NCBI GenBank assembly: GCA_025464735.1
Contig: JAODMX010000164.1
Location: forward strand, 1 to 24,329
Direction of reading: 5' to 3'
Length of the DNA: 24,329 nucleotides
Origin: Frondihabitans sp.
GTDB lineage: Bacteria > Actinomycetota > Actinomycetes > Actinomycetales > Microbacteriaceae
Below, one piece after another: positions 1-8,864 of the stretch. The notes beneath the pieces were generated by a model. The model saw only the letters and a list, made by a program, of their open reading frames with translations. It had not been told where the DNA came from and made no database searches. The translations under genes and the position numbers were made by a program. Each line of letters starts with the position of its first letter. Position 1 is the stretch's first letter.

Positions 1-912
1 CTCCCCCGCCACGTCGTTGGCCGCGAGGGTGCCCGTCGCGCCGACGCCGCCGAGGTAGTGAGCGTCGTCCCAGACGAGCGACCCGCCGCCGGCCTGAGTC
101 GTGCCCACGGGGATGCCGGTGGTGCGGACGAACTCGGCCAGTTCGTTCTCAGCGCCGGAATACAACACCCCGCCGCCGGCCACGATGAAGGGCCGCTTGG
201 CGGCTTTGATCGCATCGATCGCGCGGGCCAGCGCGGCGGTCTCGGGGAGGGGCCGGCGAATGTGCCACTCGCGCGGCTGCAGGAACTCGAGCGGCACCTC
301 GATCTCTTCGGCCTGGACGTCTTCGGGCAGGGCGATCGTGACGGCACCGGTCTCTGCCGGATCCGTCAGCACGCGCATCGCCGAGAGGGCGATCGAGAAG
401 AGCTGCTCGGGTCGAACGACCCGGTCGAAGAAGCGCGACAGGGGACGGAAGGCGTCATTGACGCTGATGGAAGTGTCGTGCGGGTGCTCGATCTGCTGGA
501 GGACCGGGTCAGACACTCGGGTCGCGAAGGTATCGCTCGCGAGCAGGAGCGCTGGGAGGCGGTTGGTCGTCGCGAGCGCCGCCGCGGTCAGCATGTTGGC
601 GGCTCCGGGGCCGACCGAGGCGGTTGACGCGAAGGTGGCGCGACGACGGTGCATCCGGGCGTAGCCGACGGCTTCGTGCACCATGGCCTGCTCGTTGCGG
701 GCCTGGTAGTAGGGCATGAGGCCCGGGTCGGTGTCGTGGAGCTGCTTCAGCGCCTGGCCGACGCCTGCCACGTTGCCATGACCGAAGATGCCGAACATGC
801 CGGGAATGGTGCGCTCTCGGATGTCACCGTCGACGGTCCACTGGTTGGCGAGGAACTCGACCAGGGCCTGGCCGACAGTCATGCTCCGTGTGGTCGGGCT
901 CTGCGTCGTCAT
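1..912 (-). CDS. iolD: IolD, 3D-(3,5/4)-trihydroxycyclohexane-1,2-dione hydrolase (C-terminal half outside window)
   Basis: This is the ThDP-dependent hydrolase of myo-inositol breakdown. It opens the ring of trihydroxycyclohexane-1,2-dione to give 5-deoxyglucuronate, the substrate of IolB. Translating the minus strand from ATG at 912 gives 304 codons without a stop. They cover the N-terminal ThDP-binding (pyrimidine) domain with the RNEQAMVHEA stretch, which carries the catalytic glutamate of the acetolactate-synthase-like family, and the start of the central domain (PFIVAGGGVLYSGA). IolD proteins are usually about 630-640 residues, so roughly half is present. The start overlaps the iolB stop as ATGA, indicating translational coupling. 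The order iolC, Cgl0158-like, iolA, iolB, iolD is that of the Corynebacterium glutamicum cluster. Later iol genes such as iolE and iolG probably follow beyond position 1. Confidence 0.93.
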   Translation of the reverse strand, partial: MTTQSPTTRSMTVGQALVEFLANQWTVDGDIRERTIPGMFGIFGHGNVAGVGQALKQLHDTDPGLMPYYQARNEQAMVHEAVGYARMHRRRATFASTASVGPGAANMLTAAALATTNRLPALLLASDTFATRVSDPVLQQIEHPHDTSISVNDAFRPLSRFFDRVVRPEQLFSIALSAMRVLTDPAETGAVTIALPEDVQAEEIEVPLEFLQPREWHIRRPLPETAALARAIDAIKAAKRPFIVAGGGVLYSGAENELAEFVRTTGIPVGTTQAGGGSLVWDDAHYLGGVGATGTLAANDVAGE

Positions 913-1832
913 CGACTGCGTCCTTTCGTGTATGCCTCCGCCGTATAGGGAAGGCGGGGATCGGGATCCTGGGTGGCCCACTGCTCTCGGACCCAGGCGT
1001 GCGCAGGGTCGTCGCTGATCTGCCACACGCGCTCGGGATCGGGGCCCGCCATCACGTTGAGGTAGTAAAGGTCATAGCCGGGCGCTGCGACTGCGGGCCC
1101 GTGGTAGCCGAACGGCACGAGGGCGATGTCGCCCGTGCGCACGAGACCGTTGATGTTGATCTCACCGGCCGGCGATGAGTAGGTTGCGAACAGACCGAAC
1201 GGATCCGCCTCCGGCGGAGCGTCCACTCCCTGCGAGACCTCCGACTCGAAGTAGTAGATCTCCTCCAGTCGCGACTCGTGGCCGGGGACGGCCTCGTCGT
1301 GCTTGTGCGCCGGGTACGACGACCAGTTCTCGGCCGGAGTGATGACCTCGCAGACGATGAGCTTCTGCGCGTGCAGCCCCGCGGGCGTGCCGTAGTTGTG
1401 CACCTGGCGGGTCGAGCGGCCGGCCCCCCGGATCTCGACCGGGATATCGGACTTGCGCACCACTTCGACGTCGAGCCGTTCGGTTGCAGGCGCTTCGGCG
1501 ACGGCGACCCTGCCCGTTCCGGTGAGCGTCGCCCGGGTGCCGATGCCGAGGTAGGCGACGTCGGGCGGGCCGGCGAACACGGACGGGCGACCCTCAAGGT
1601 CGATCTCGCCCGAGCCCGCGTCGTTCGACCAGGAGATGTGCACGCTCGAGGTGAGCGGCACGACCATCCGCTCGATGGCGGCGCCTTCGAGCGTGAGGTC
1701 TCCCGAAGACAGGTCGCCCACGCGCAGCCCGGTGTGCTGCCAGCCGGTCAGGGTGTCGTCGACGACGCTCTCCCACCCGTCGCGCGCCAGCGCCGAACGA
1801 GTGAAGAGCCAGGTGGGGTCATCTGCGCTCAT
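909..1832 (-). CDS. iolB: 5-deoxy-glucuronate isomerase IolB
   Basis: IolB isomerises 5-deoxy-glucuronate to 5-dehydro-2-deoxygluconate, which IolC then phosphorylates. The protein has 307 residues, normal for the KduI/IolB double cupin family. The metal-site features are visible: an HKH cluster (YPAHKHDE), a glutamate in LEEIYYFE and a later histidine in PFGYHGP. ATG at 1832 shares one base with the iolA stop (TGATG), and the IolB stop overlaps the iolD start (ATGA). All three genes are therefore likely translated in a coupled way from one mRNA. The start MSADDPTWLF is the only ATG consistent with this coupling. I see no truncation. Confidence 0.95.
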   Translation of the reverse strand: MSADDPTWLFTRSALARDGWESVVDDTLTGWQHTGLRVGDLSSGDLTLEGAAIERMVVPLTSSVHISWSNDAGSGEIDLEGRPSVFAGPPDVAYLGIGTRATLTGTGRVAVAEAPATERLDVEVVRKSDIPVEIRGAGRSTRQVHNYGTPAGLHAQKLIVCEVITPAENWSSYPAHKHDEAVPGHESRLEEIYYFESEVSQGVDAPPEADPFGLFATYSSPAGEININGLVRTGDIALVPFGYHGPAVAAPGYDLYYLNVMAGPDPERVWQISDDPAHAWVREQWATQDPDPRLPYTAEAYTKGRSR

Positions 1833-3361
1833 CAGGCCTGTGGGAATCCCAGGTTGATGCCACCGTGCGACGGGTCGGGCCAGCGGGAGGTGATGGCCTT
1901 CTCACGAGTGAAGAAGTGGAAGCCCTGCATTCCGTAAGCCTTCGAGTCACCGAAGATCGAGTCTTTGAAGCCACCGAACGAGTAGTAGGCGACCGGAACC
2001 GGAATCGGCACGTTGATCCCGATCATGCCGACCTCGATCTCGTTCTGGAAGCGACGCGCAGCTCCGCCGTCGTTCGTGAAGATCGCGGTGCCGTTACCGA
2101 AGGCGCCCGAGTTGATGAGGGCGACTCCCTCTTCGTAGCTGTCGACGCGAACGATGCTCAGCACCGGGCCGAAGATCTCTTCGGTGTAGACGCGGCTGGT
2201 CAGCGGCACCCGGTCGATCAGGGTGGGGCCGAGCCAGAATCCGTCGGCCGCGCCGTCAACCTCAATGCCGCGGCCGTCGACGACGACGTCGGCACCGTCC
2301 GCGAGGGCGATGTCGATATAGGAGGCGACCTTGTCGCGGTGCTGCTTCGTGACCAGCGGGCCCATGTCGCAGGAGCGTCGGCCGTCGCCGACCGTGAGCG
2401 TCGCCATGCGCTCCTTGATCAGCGGCACGACCTTGTCGGCGACATCGCCGACGGCCACCAACACGCTGATCGCCATGCAGCGCTCACCCGCCGAGCCGAA
2501 GCCTGCGTTGATGGCGGAGTCGGCCACGAGGTCGAGGTCGGCGTCCGGGAGCACGAGCATGTGGTTCTTCGCGCCGCCGAGGGCTTGCACCCGCTTGCCG
2601 TTCTTCGACGCGGTCTCGTAGATGTACTTCGCGATCGGCGTAGAGCCAACGAAGGAGATACTCGCGACGTCCGGGCTGTTCAGCAGACCGTCGACGGCGA
2701 GCTTGTCGCCCTGCAGCACGGTGAAGACGCCGTCGGGAAGGCCTGCCTCCTTGAAGAGCTCGGCCAGGAAGATGCTCGACGACGGGTCTTTCTCGCTCGG
2801 CTTGAGCACCACGGTGTTGCCGACTGCGATGGCGATCGGGAAGAACCACATCGGCACCATAACCGGGAAGTTGAAAGGGCTGATGATGCCCACGACACCG
2901 AGCGGCGACTTGGTCGAATAGACGTCGACACCCGTGGAAACCTGCTGCGAGAACTCCCCCTTGATGATGTGGGGGAACCCGGTGGCGAGCTCGAGCACCT
3001 CAAGGCCGCGCTGAATCTCGCCGAGAGAGTCGGAGATGACCTTGCCGTGCTCCGCCGTCAGGATCGCGGCGAGCTCGTCTTTGCGCTCGTTCACCAGCTC
3101 ACGGAACCGGAACATGATCTGCTGGCGCCGCGTAATCGAGAGGTCCCGCCATTTCGGGAAAGCGGCCTTCGCGGAGGCGATCGCAGTATCGATCTCCTCC
3201 TGACTCGCCAGGGCGACGTTCTTCGTCGCCACACCCAGCGCGGGGTCGTAGACCGGCGCAGTGCGACCAGATGTTCCGGCGACACGCTTGCCGTCGATCC
3301 AATGGGTGATCTCGGGAAGGACGGTCTCGACCACGTCGGCCGTGGGAGCGATTGTGCTCAT
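1832..3361 (-). CDS. iolA: CoA-acylating methylmalonate-semialdehyde dehydrogenase (IolA/MmsA)
   Basis: This is a CoA-dependent aldehyde dehydrogenase that converts malonate semialdehyde (last step of inositol breakdown) to acetyl-CoA and CO2; it may also act on methylmalonate semialdehyde. The 509-residue length is typical. The oxyanion-hole asparagine is N164 in SPFNFPVM and the catalytic cysteine is C295 in GERCMAIS. The segment LGGAKNH around residue 262 lacks the general-base glutamate of hydrolytic aldehyde dehydrogenases. That is the known signature of the CoA-dependent MMSDH subgroup. ATG at 3361 is preceded by a purine-rich ribosome site (AGAGAGAAG), and only 18 bases separate it from the upstream gene. 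The context makes the inositol role (IolA) more likely than a valine-catabolic MmsA. Confidence 0.95.
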   Translation of the reverse strand: MSTIAPTADVVETVLPEITHWIDGKRVAGTSGRTAPVYDPALGVATKNVALASQEEIDTAIASAKAAFPKWRDLSITRRQQIMFRFRELVNERKDELAAILTAEHGKVISDSLGEIQRGLEVLELATGFPHIIKGEFSQQVSTGVDVYSTKSPLGVVGIISPFNFPVMVPMWFFPIAIAVGNTVVLKPSEKDPSSSIFLAELFKEAGLPDGVFTVLQGDKLAVDGLLNSPDVASISFVGSTPIAKYIYETASKNGKRVQALGGAKNHMLVLPDADLDLVADSAINAGFGSAGERCMAISVLVAVGDVADKVVPLIKERMATLTVGDGRRSCDMGPLVTKQHRDKVASYIDIALADGADVVVDGRGIEVDGAADGFWLGPTLIDRVPLTSRVYTEEIFGPVLSIVRVDSYEEGVALINSGAFGNGTAIFTNDGGAARRFQNEIEVGMIGINVPIPVPVAYYSFGGFKDSIFGDSKAYGMQGFHFFTREKAITSRWPDPSHGGINLGFPQA

Positions 3362-3379
3362 GGTGATTCTTCTCTCTTG

Positions 3380-4294
3380 CTAGGCGTTCTGAGTCTGTGC
3401 GGGAAGTGCGGCATGCACCAGCCCTGCCGCGATGTCAACCGCGTTCACGACGTCGTCGTCGGGTGGATAGAGGAGGGTGCGGCCCACGGTGAGGCCACGG
3501 ACACCGGGCTGCGCGAGGGCATCGGCCCATTTCGCGTACGTTTCGAGCGGCCGCTCTGAAGGGTCGCCACCGAGCAACAGGGTCGGCAGCGTCGTCGCGG
3601 CCATGACACGCTCCATGTCGTCCACCACGGGGAGCTTCAGCCAGCTGTACGCCGTCGACTCGCCGAGCCCGGCAGCGATCGCCACCGACTTGATCACGGC
3701 CTCGGTCGACAGGTCGTTCAGGATCCGGCCCTCGACCCAGTCGGAAACGAACGGTTCGAGCATGATCGGCAGCTTGAGCACAGCGGCCTCGCTGACGGCG
3801 TGTGCGGTCGCCTCGATCGTGTCGGCCGTGCCGGCGTCTCGGAGGTTGATACGAACCAGAAGCTTCGCGAAGTCGAAGCCGGCGTCGACGATGCCTTGCG
3901 CCGAGTAGGCCGTGAAGCGGTCGTCCATCTCGAAGCTGGCGCCCTGGAGGCCACCGCGATTCATCGACCCCACGACGACCTTGTCGTCGAGCGCTCCGAG
4001 GAGCGCGAGATCTTCGAGGATGTCGGGCGTGCCCAAGACACCGTCGACCCCGGGCCGCTCGAGCGCGATGACAAGACGTCGGAGGAGTTCGCCACGATCC
4101 GACATGGCCAGGGAATCGCCGCGCACCCCCAGTGCCCCGCGGGCGGTGTGATCGGCCGCAACGATGAAGAGCTTGTCGTCACCGCGGAGGAGAGGCCTCC
4201 GAACGCGGGCCTTCAGAGCTCGGCCGATGGCCTCGGGATCGGTGGCACGGATCTCGCGCAGGCGGGCGATGTCGACGGTGCGCGCGTCAGACAT
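3380..4294 (-). CDS. Cgl0158-type (beta/alpha)8 barrel protein, DeoC/LacD aldolase-like, in iol operon
   Basis: This 304-residue barrel protein resembles the family often labelled Cgl0158 or deoxyribose-phosphate-aldolase-like in actinobacterial inositol clusters. Barrel strands are visible as KLFIVAADHTARG near the N-terminus, GVLGTPDI, KLLVRINL, PIMLEPF and TLLLGGD. The lysine in DFAKLLVRIN is a candidate Schiff-base residue. The frame is open upstream to 4450, but that extension only overlaps iolC in another frame and has a shadow-like composition. ATG at 4294 has a strong GAGGAGG ribosome site and overlaps the iolC stop by 8 bases (ATGTCTGA). From its place beside IolC it is a candidate for cleaving the IolC product, the step done by IolJ in Bacillus. 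That role is inference; the family assignment is by eye. Confidence 0.85.
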   Translation of the reverse strand: MSDARTVDIARLREIRATDPEAIGRALKARVRRPLLRGDDKLFIVAADHTARGALGVRGDSLAMSDRGELLRRLVIALERPGVDGVLGTPDILEDLALLGALDDKVVVGSMNRGGLQGASFEMDDRFTAYSAQGIVDAGFDFAKLLVRINLRDAGTADTIEATAHAVSEAAVLKLPIMLEPFVSDWVEGRILNDLSTEAVIKSVAIAAGLGESTAYSWLKLPVVDDMERVMAATTLPTLLLGGDPSERPLETYAKWADALAQPGVRGLTVGRTLLYPPDDDVVNAVDIAAGLVHAALPAQTQNA

Positions 4295-5255
4295 GGAGGG
4301 CCTCCTCGAGGACTGCCTCGACCTCGGCGGCCGTCGGCATCGCCGTCGAGCACTCGAAGCGCGTGGCGACGATGCCGCCCGCAGCGTTAGCGAAGCGCAG
4401 GACCCTCTCGAGCGGCCAGCCCTCGAGCAGACCGTGACAGAGGGCGCCACCGAAGCCGTCGCCTGACCCTAGGCCATTGATCACCTTGACGAGATGCGCG
4501 GGCACTTCAATGCTCTCGTCGTGCGTCTTGGCGAGCACACCCTTCGGCCCCTGCTTGACGATCGCGAGCTCGACACCCCGCTCGAGAAGCGCGTCTGCGG
4601 CCCGGTACGGATCGGTCTCACCGACGGCGATCTCGCACTCCTCTTTGTTGCCGACCGCGACCGTGACGTGCTCGAGAGCCTTGCCGACCTCGCGATGTGC
4701 GACCTCAGGGGACGACCAGAACATCGGTCGGTAGTCGAGGTCGAGAATCGTCAAGGGGCGACGACCGCGAGCGCGATACGCGACGTGGTGCGACTCCCGG
4801 CTGGGCTCCTCGGAGAGACCGGTGACGGTGGTCCAGAAGATGCGGGCCTGCTCGATGGCGGCCAGGTCGAGCGACTTGACCGTAATCATCAGGTCGGGCG
4901 CCTTGGGAGCCCGATAGAAGTAGAGCGGGAAATCGTCGGGCGGGAAGATCTCGCAGAACGTGACGGGGGTGTTGAGGCCGGCCACGCTGTCGATGAACTC
5001 GGTCGAGACACCGAGGCGGTCGAGCTCTTTCACGATGTATCGACCGAAGGGGTCGTCGCCTGTGCGGGTGATCACGGCCGCCCTGTGCTCGTAGCGCGAG
5101 GCGGCGATCGCGACGTTGGTCGCGCTGCCACCGACAGACTTGCTGAACGTCTCGACGTCCTCCAGGGGCACTCCGGCCTGCTGAGGATAGATGTCGACCC
5201 CGATGCGCCCCATGGTCACGACGTCGTAAGGGGGACGATTCGTTTCTTGCGTCAT
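4287..5255 (-). CDS. iolC: 5-dehydro-2-deoxygluconokinase IolC (PfkB family)
   Basis: IolC phosphorylates 5-dehydro-2-deoxygluconate with ATP in myo-inositol catabolism. From ATG at 5255 the protein has 322 residues, normal for PfkB sugar kinases. The N-terminal motif GGSATNVA lies at 42-49. The C-terminal PfkB signature GLGSGDGFGG lies at 261-270, with the catalytic base D266. The frame stays open to 5333, with other ATGs at 5279 and 5333. None has a good Shine-Dalgarno; ATG 5255 has only a distant AAGAAAG. I chose 5255 because the sequence MTQETNRPPYDVVTMGRIGVD begins just before the kinase fold as in homologues, but the start is uncertain. It is the first gene of the operon, behind a probable regulated promoter. 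Its stop overlaps the next gene by 8 bases. Confidence 0.93.
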   Translation of the reverse strand: MTQETNRPPYDVVTMGRIGVDIYPQQAGVPLEDVETFSKSVGGSATNVAIAASRYEHRAAVITRTGDDPFGRYIVKELDRLGVSTEFIDSVAGLNTPVTFCEIFPPDDFPLYFYRAPKAPDLMITVKSLDLAAIEQARIFWTTVTGLSEEPSRESHHVAYRARGRRPLTILDLDYRPMFWSSPEVAHREVGKALEHVTVAVGNKEECEIAVGETDPYRAADALLERGVELAIVKQGPKGVLAKTHDESIEVPAHLVKVINGLGSGDGFGGALCHGLLEGWPLERVLRFANAAGGIVATRFECSTAMPTAAEVEAVLEEALHV

Positions 5256-5324
5256 ACGCCGATGGACAACTTTCTTCATTGGAGGCCGTGGAGGCAGGTC
5301 GGACGGAACCTCGGGTGCTCTTCG

Positions 5325-5352
5325 AGCGTACACCCGTGTGGCCTAATGTCAG
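5325..5352 (-). promoter_or_regulatory. Probable iol operon promoter (-35 CTGACA, -10 TACGCT)
   Basis: Reading the minus strand, CTGACA at 5352-5347 matches the TTGACA consensus at five of six bases. It is separated by 16 bases from TACGCT at 5330-5325, which fits the actinobacterial TANNNT -10 form. Transcription would begin near 5318, leaving a leader of about 60 bases before iolC. This is the only good promoter match in the 148-base gap between iolC and the divergent rmuC. Assignment is from sequence only. Confidence 0.6.
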
Positions 5353-5356
5353 GACA
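5347..5356. promoter_or_regulatory. Candidate operator palindrome TGTC-AG-GACA over the iol -35 box
   Basis: TGTCAGGACA is a perfect inverted repeat of 4-base arms around a 2-base centre, flanked by an AT-rich tract unusual for this DNA. It covers the -35 hexamer of the probable iol promoter, a position suited to repression. A related half-site, GGACAA followed by a T-rich run, recurs at 5264-5269 in the iolC leader, resembling GGACAA at 5352-5357. An inositol-responsive repressor of the GntR or LacI type would be a reasonable binder, but no regulator gene is in the window. Confidence 0.45.
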
Positions 5357-5403
5357 AAGTTTTTTGCCGCGCCGATGTCGGTCGCTGCTGCCACACTTCC
5401 CCC

Positions 5404-6630
5404 ATGTCCCCCACGCTTTCGCTCTTCCTCGGCCTCGTCATCGGGGCACTGCTCGGTCTCGGTCTCGGCCTCGCCTTGGCCCGAGGCCGCGTGTCCGGAG
5501 CCACCTCGACGGCCGCAGCTCTGCGTGAGCGCCTGGGCGCACAGGAGGCTCACCACGAGCGCCAACTCGAACAACAGGAGCAGCGAATCGACGAGCTCCA
5601 CGATCGTCTGATCTCGGTAGCTGAAGCCGAGACCCAGCGCACCGCGACCGATGGGCGCGTCCTGACGGCTCTTAGCCCCGTGGCCGAAAGTCTTCGCGCG
5701 GTGCAGGCGAAGGTGGCCGAGCTCGAACAGCAACGAGTCAGACAGCACGGCGAGCTGAGCGAGCAGCTCCGTGCGGCGACCGAATCGGAAGAACGTCTGC
5801 GGAGCACTGCAGAGGCACTCGCCTCCGCTCTCAAGTCGAACAGCACCCGCGGGGTCTGGGGCGAGACGCAGCTCCGCAACGTCGTGCAGGCCGCGGGCCT
5901 CCTCGAGCGAGTCGACTTCGACGTCCAGACCAGCATCCACAGCGACGCCGGGTCGGGTCGGCCCGACATGGTCATCCATCTGCCGGGCGGCAAGAACATT
6001 GCGGTCGACGCGAAGGTGCCGTTCTCGGCGTATCTCGAGGCATCCGCCATCCCTGCAACGGCCACCGGCGCCGAGGGCGCGCGCCGAGCTGCCTTCCTGA
6101 GCGAGCATGTGAAGGCCGTCCGAGCCCACATCGACGCACTGGCGAGCAAGTCCTACTGGGCCGGGCTCGACTCCTCGCCCGAGTTGACGATCGCGTTCAT
6201 CCCGAGCGAGTCCCTCGTCTCGTCCGCCCTCGAGGCCGACCCCGCGATCATGGACTACGCGTTCCAGAAGCGCATTGCGCTGGCCTCCCCGGTCACGCTC
6301 TGGTCCGTCCTGAAGACCATCGCCTTCAGCTGGCAACAGGACGTCGTCACCGAGGAGGCCAAGCAGCTCTTCGACCTGAGCCGCGAACTCTACGGGCGCA
6401 TCTCCACGCTCGCGACGCACGTCGACAAACTCGGCCGATCGGTCCGGGCCACGGTCACCGACTACAACCGGTTCGTCGGTTCGCTGGAACGCCAGGTGCT
6501 GCCGTCGGCGCGCCGCCTGAGCCTCCTCGACGACTCCACAGTCATCGCGACCGCCTCACCGCTCGAAGAACTCCCCCGCGATCTCGCGGCCGTCGAACTC
6601 ACCTCGCAGCTACCGCGCGACGCCGACTAG
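5404..6630 (+). CDS. rmuC: DNA recombination protein RmuC homologue
   Basis: RmuC-family proteins are membrane-anchored coiled-coil proteins with a nuclease-like fold, linked in E. coli to limiting inversions at short repeats. This one has 408 residues. It has an N-terminal transmembrane helix at about 5-27 (LFLGLVIGALLGLGLGLAL), a long Gln/Glu-rich coiled coil at about 38-145, then the RmuC domain. Family blocks are visible: TRGVWGETQLRNV, GGKNIAVDAKVPF and the later IAFIPSES and KRIALASP. There is no Shine-Dalgarno before ATG 5404. A CACACT hexamer 6 bases upstream would fit a weak leaderless promoter. It faces glpX with a 22-base gap, and its 5' side shares the regulatory gap with iolC. 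Confidence 0.92.
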   Translation: MSPTLSLFLGLVIGALLGLGLGLALARGRVSGATSTAAALRERLGAQEAHHERQLEQQEQRIDELHDRLISVAEAETQRTATDGRVLTALSPVAESLRAVQAKVAELEQQRVRQHGELSEQLRAATESEERLRSTAEALASALKSNSTRGVWGETQLRNVVQAAGLLERVDFDVQTSIHSDAGSGRPDMVIHLPGGKNIAVDAKVPFSAYLEASAIPATATGAEGARRAAFLSEHVKAVRAHIDALASKSYWAGLDSSPELTIAFIPSESLVSSALEADPAIMDYAFQKRIALASPVTLWSVLKTIAFSWQQDVVTEEAKQLFDLSRELYGRISTLATHVDKLGRSVRATVTDYNRFVGSLERQVLPSARRLSLLDDSTVIATASPLEELPRDLAAVELTSQLPRDAD

Positions 6631-6652
6631 GGCGCCGGGCTCCCCGCGGGGC

Positions 6653-7648
6653 TCAGTCCTCGCCGTACCACTTCGACTCGAGGTGATCCGCGATCACGCG
6701 ACGCTGCGTCCCCGAGTGCGACCGCAGCACAAGGCTCTCGGTGCGGATCATGCCGTTCTTCCGGCTCACTCCTGCAACCAGGGCGCCGTCGGTCACGCCC
6801 GTGGCCACAAAGTAGGTGTTGTCGCCGGTGACCAGGTCGTCGGCGTGCAGCACGCGGTCGAGGTCGTGACCGGCGTCGAGAGCGCGCTGCCGTTCCGTGT
6901 CGTCCTTCGGCTTCAACCTGCCCTGGATGACCCCACCGAGCGCCTTGACGGCGCACGCGGTGATGATGCCCTCGGGAGTGCCGCCGACACCCACGCACAT
7001 ATCGATGCGCGACTCGGGGCGAGCGGCGTTGATGCCACCCGCGACGTCGCCGTCGAGCAGAAGGCGAGTGCCGGCTCCTGCAGCCCTGATGTCTTTGATG
7101 AGCTGCTCGTGCCGCGGACGGTCAAGCACCGCGATCTGCATCTCCTCGACCGGGATGCCCTTCGCCGCGGCCAACGCGCGGATGTTTTCGCCGATCGGCT
7201 TGTTCAGATCGATGACGCCGACGCCCTCGGGCCCTGTCACGATCTTGTCCATGTAGAAAACGGCGCTCGGGTCGTACATCGAACCACGATCGCTGACGGC
7301 GATGACCGAAACGGCGTTCTGACGGCCCGTCGCGGTGAGACTCGTGCCGTCGATCGGGTCGACCGCGATGTCACAGGACGGCCCGTGGCCAGTTCCGACG
7401 TGCTCTCCGTTGAAGAGCATCGGGGCGTGGTCTTTCTCGCCCTCGCCGATCACGACAACGCCGTCGAAGTCGACCGTGCCCAGGAACTTGCGCATCGCGT
7501 CGACCGCGGCCCCATCGGCGAGGTTCTTTTCGCCCCGACCGATCCACGGTGCGGCGCGGATCGCTGCAGCCTCCGTTGCGCGCACCAACTCCATTCCGAG
7601 GTTCCGATCGGGATGCGTGAACAGGTTTCCGGTATCGCTGGTCGACAT
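6653..7648 (-). CDS. glpX: Class II fructose-1,6-bisphosphatase GlpX
   Basis: GlpX hydrolyses fructose 1,6-bisphosphate to fructose 6-phosphate, the committed gluconeogenic step; actinobacteria commonly rely on this class. The 331-residue length is typical. The metal and phosphate-site motifs are intact: GEGEKD at 68-73, DPIDGT at 97-102 and a C-terminal GGTPEGI block. The frame is open well upstream to 7915, but that part overlaps the divergent fba gene. ATG 7648 begins [16 protein letters not shown], the usual family N-terminus. No ribosome site is present. A TAGAGT -10 hexamer ends 7 bases before the ATG, so the mRNA probably starts at the start codon. The divergent neighbour fba catalyses the preceding gluconeogenic step. 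Confidence 0.96.
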   Translation of the reverse strand: MSTSDTGNLFTHPDRNLGMELVRATEAAAIRAAPWIGRGEKNLADGAAVDAMRKFLGTVDFDGVVVIGEGEKDHAPMLFNGEHVGTGHGPSCDIAVDPIDGTSLTATGRQNAVSVIAVSDRGSMYDPSAVFYMDKIVTGPEGVGVIDLNKPIGENIRALAAAKGIPVEEMQIAVLDRPRHEQLIKDIRAAGAGTRLLLDGDVAGGINAARPESRIDMCVGVGGTPEGIITACAVKALGGVIQGRLKPKDDTERQRALDAGHDLDRVLHADDLVTGDNTYFVATGVTDGALVAGVSRKNGMIRTESLVLRSHSGTQRRVIADHLESKWYGED

Positions 7649-7655
7649 GATGCGA

Positions 7656-7661
7656 ACTCTA
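7656..7661 (-). promoter_or_regulatory. Leaderless -10 box of glpX (TAGAGT)
   Basis: On the minus strand TAGAGT lies 7 bases before the glpX ATG and fits TANNNT. The expected transcription start then falls on the A of the ATG. This agrees with the lack of a Shine-Dalgarno. No convincing -35 is seen at 17 bases; a TTGAAA lies slightly too far upstream. Confidence 0.5.
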
Positions 7662-7754
7662 CTAGCCGCTCGGAACGACGAGGTTTCAACTCCTTCGACG
7701 CCGAGATGCCCGTCTAGAGTGAGGGGGAACGCGCCCGTCATCGAAGGAGAAGTC

Positions 7755-8783
<1,029 letters not shown>

Positions 8784-8806
8784 GCGTCACAGCGGTCAGG
8801 TCAGGG

Positions 8807-8831
8807 GCGTTCCGGCACTTCTCCGGAAGCG
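8807..8831. terminator. Weak hairpin between convergent fba and the DUF6264 gene
   Basis: TTCCGG at 8810-8815 pairs with CCGGAA at 8823-8828 across a 7-base loop. GCG on the left and GCGC on the right can extend the stem with a bulge. It lies 24 bases after the fba stop in the 81-base convergent gap. There is no T-tract, so it may be a weak or Rho-assisted terminator. Confidence 0.35.
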
Positions 8832-8864
8832 CGCGCGGGCGCGGGTGCGGCCGCCGATGCGCGG

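Noticed and set aside
1865..3559. 564-codon plus-strand open frame
   Set aside because: It is antisense to iolA and the adjacent barrel gene, has no family-like sequence and shows the Arg/Asp/Val-rich composition of a GC-rich shadow frame.
4295..4450. N-terminal extension of the barrel protein into iolC
   Set aside because: The extra residues are a Ser/Arg-rich shadow of iolC, while ATG 4294 has a strong GAGGAGG site and an operon-type overlap.
4705..6420. 571-codon minus-strand open frame
   Set aside because: It runs antisense through rmuC and out of frame through iolC, both of which are clearly coding with recognised motifs.
6642..6651. CCCCGCGGGG palindrome as a terminator between rmuC and glpX
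   Set aside because: The stem is very short with almost no loop and there is no T-tract on either strand, so I do not call a terminator.
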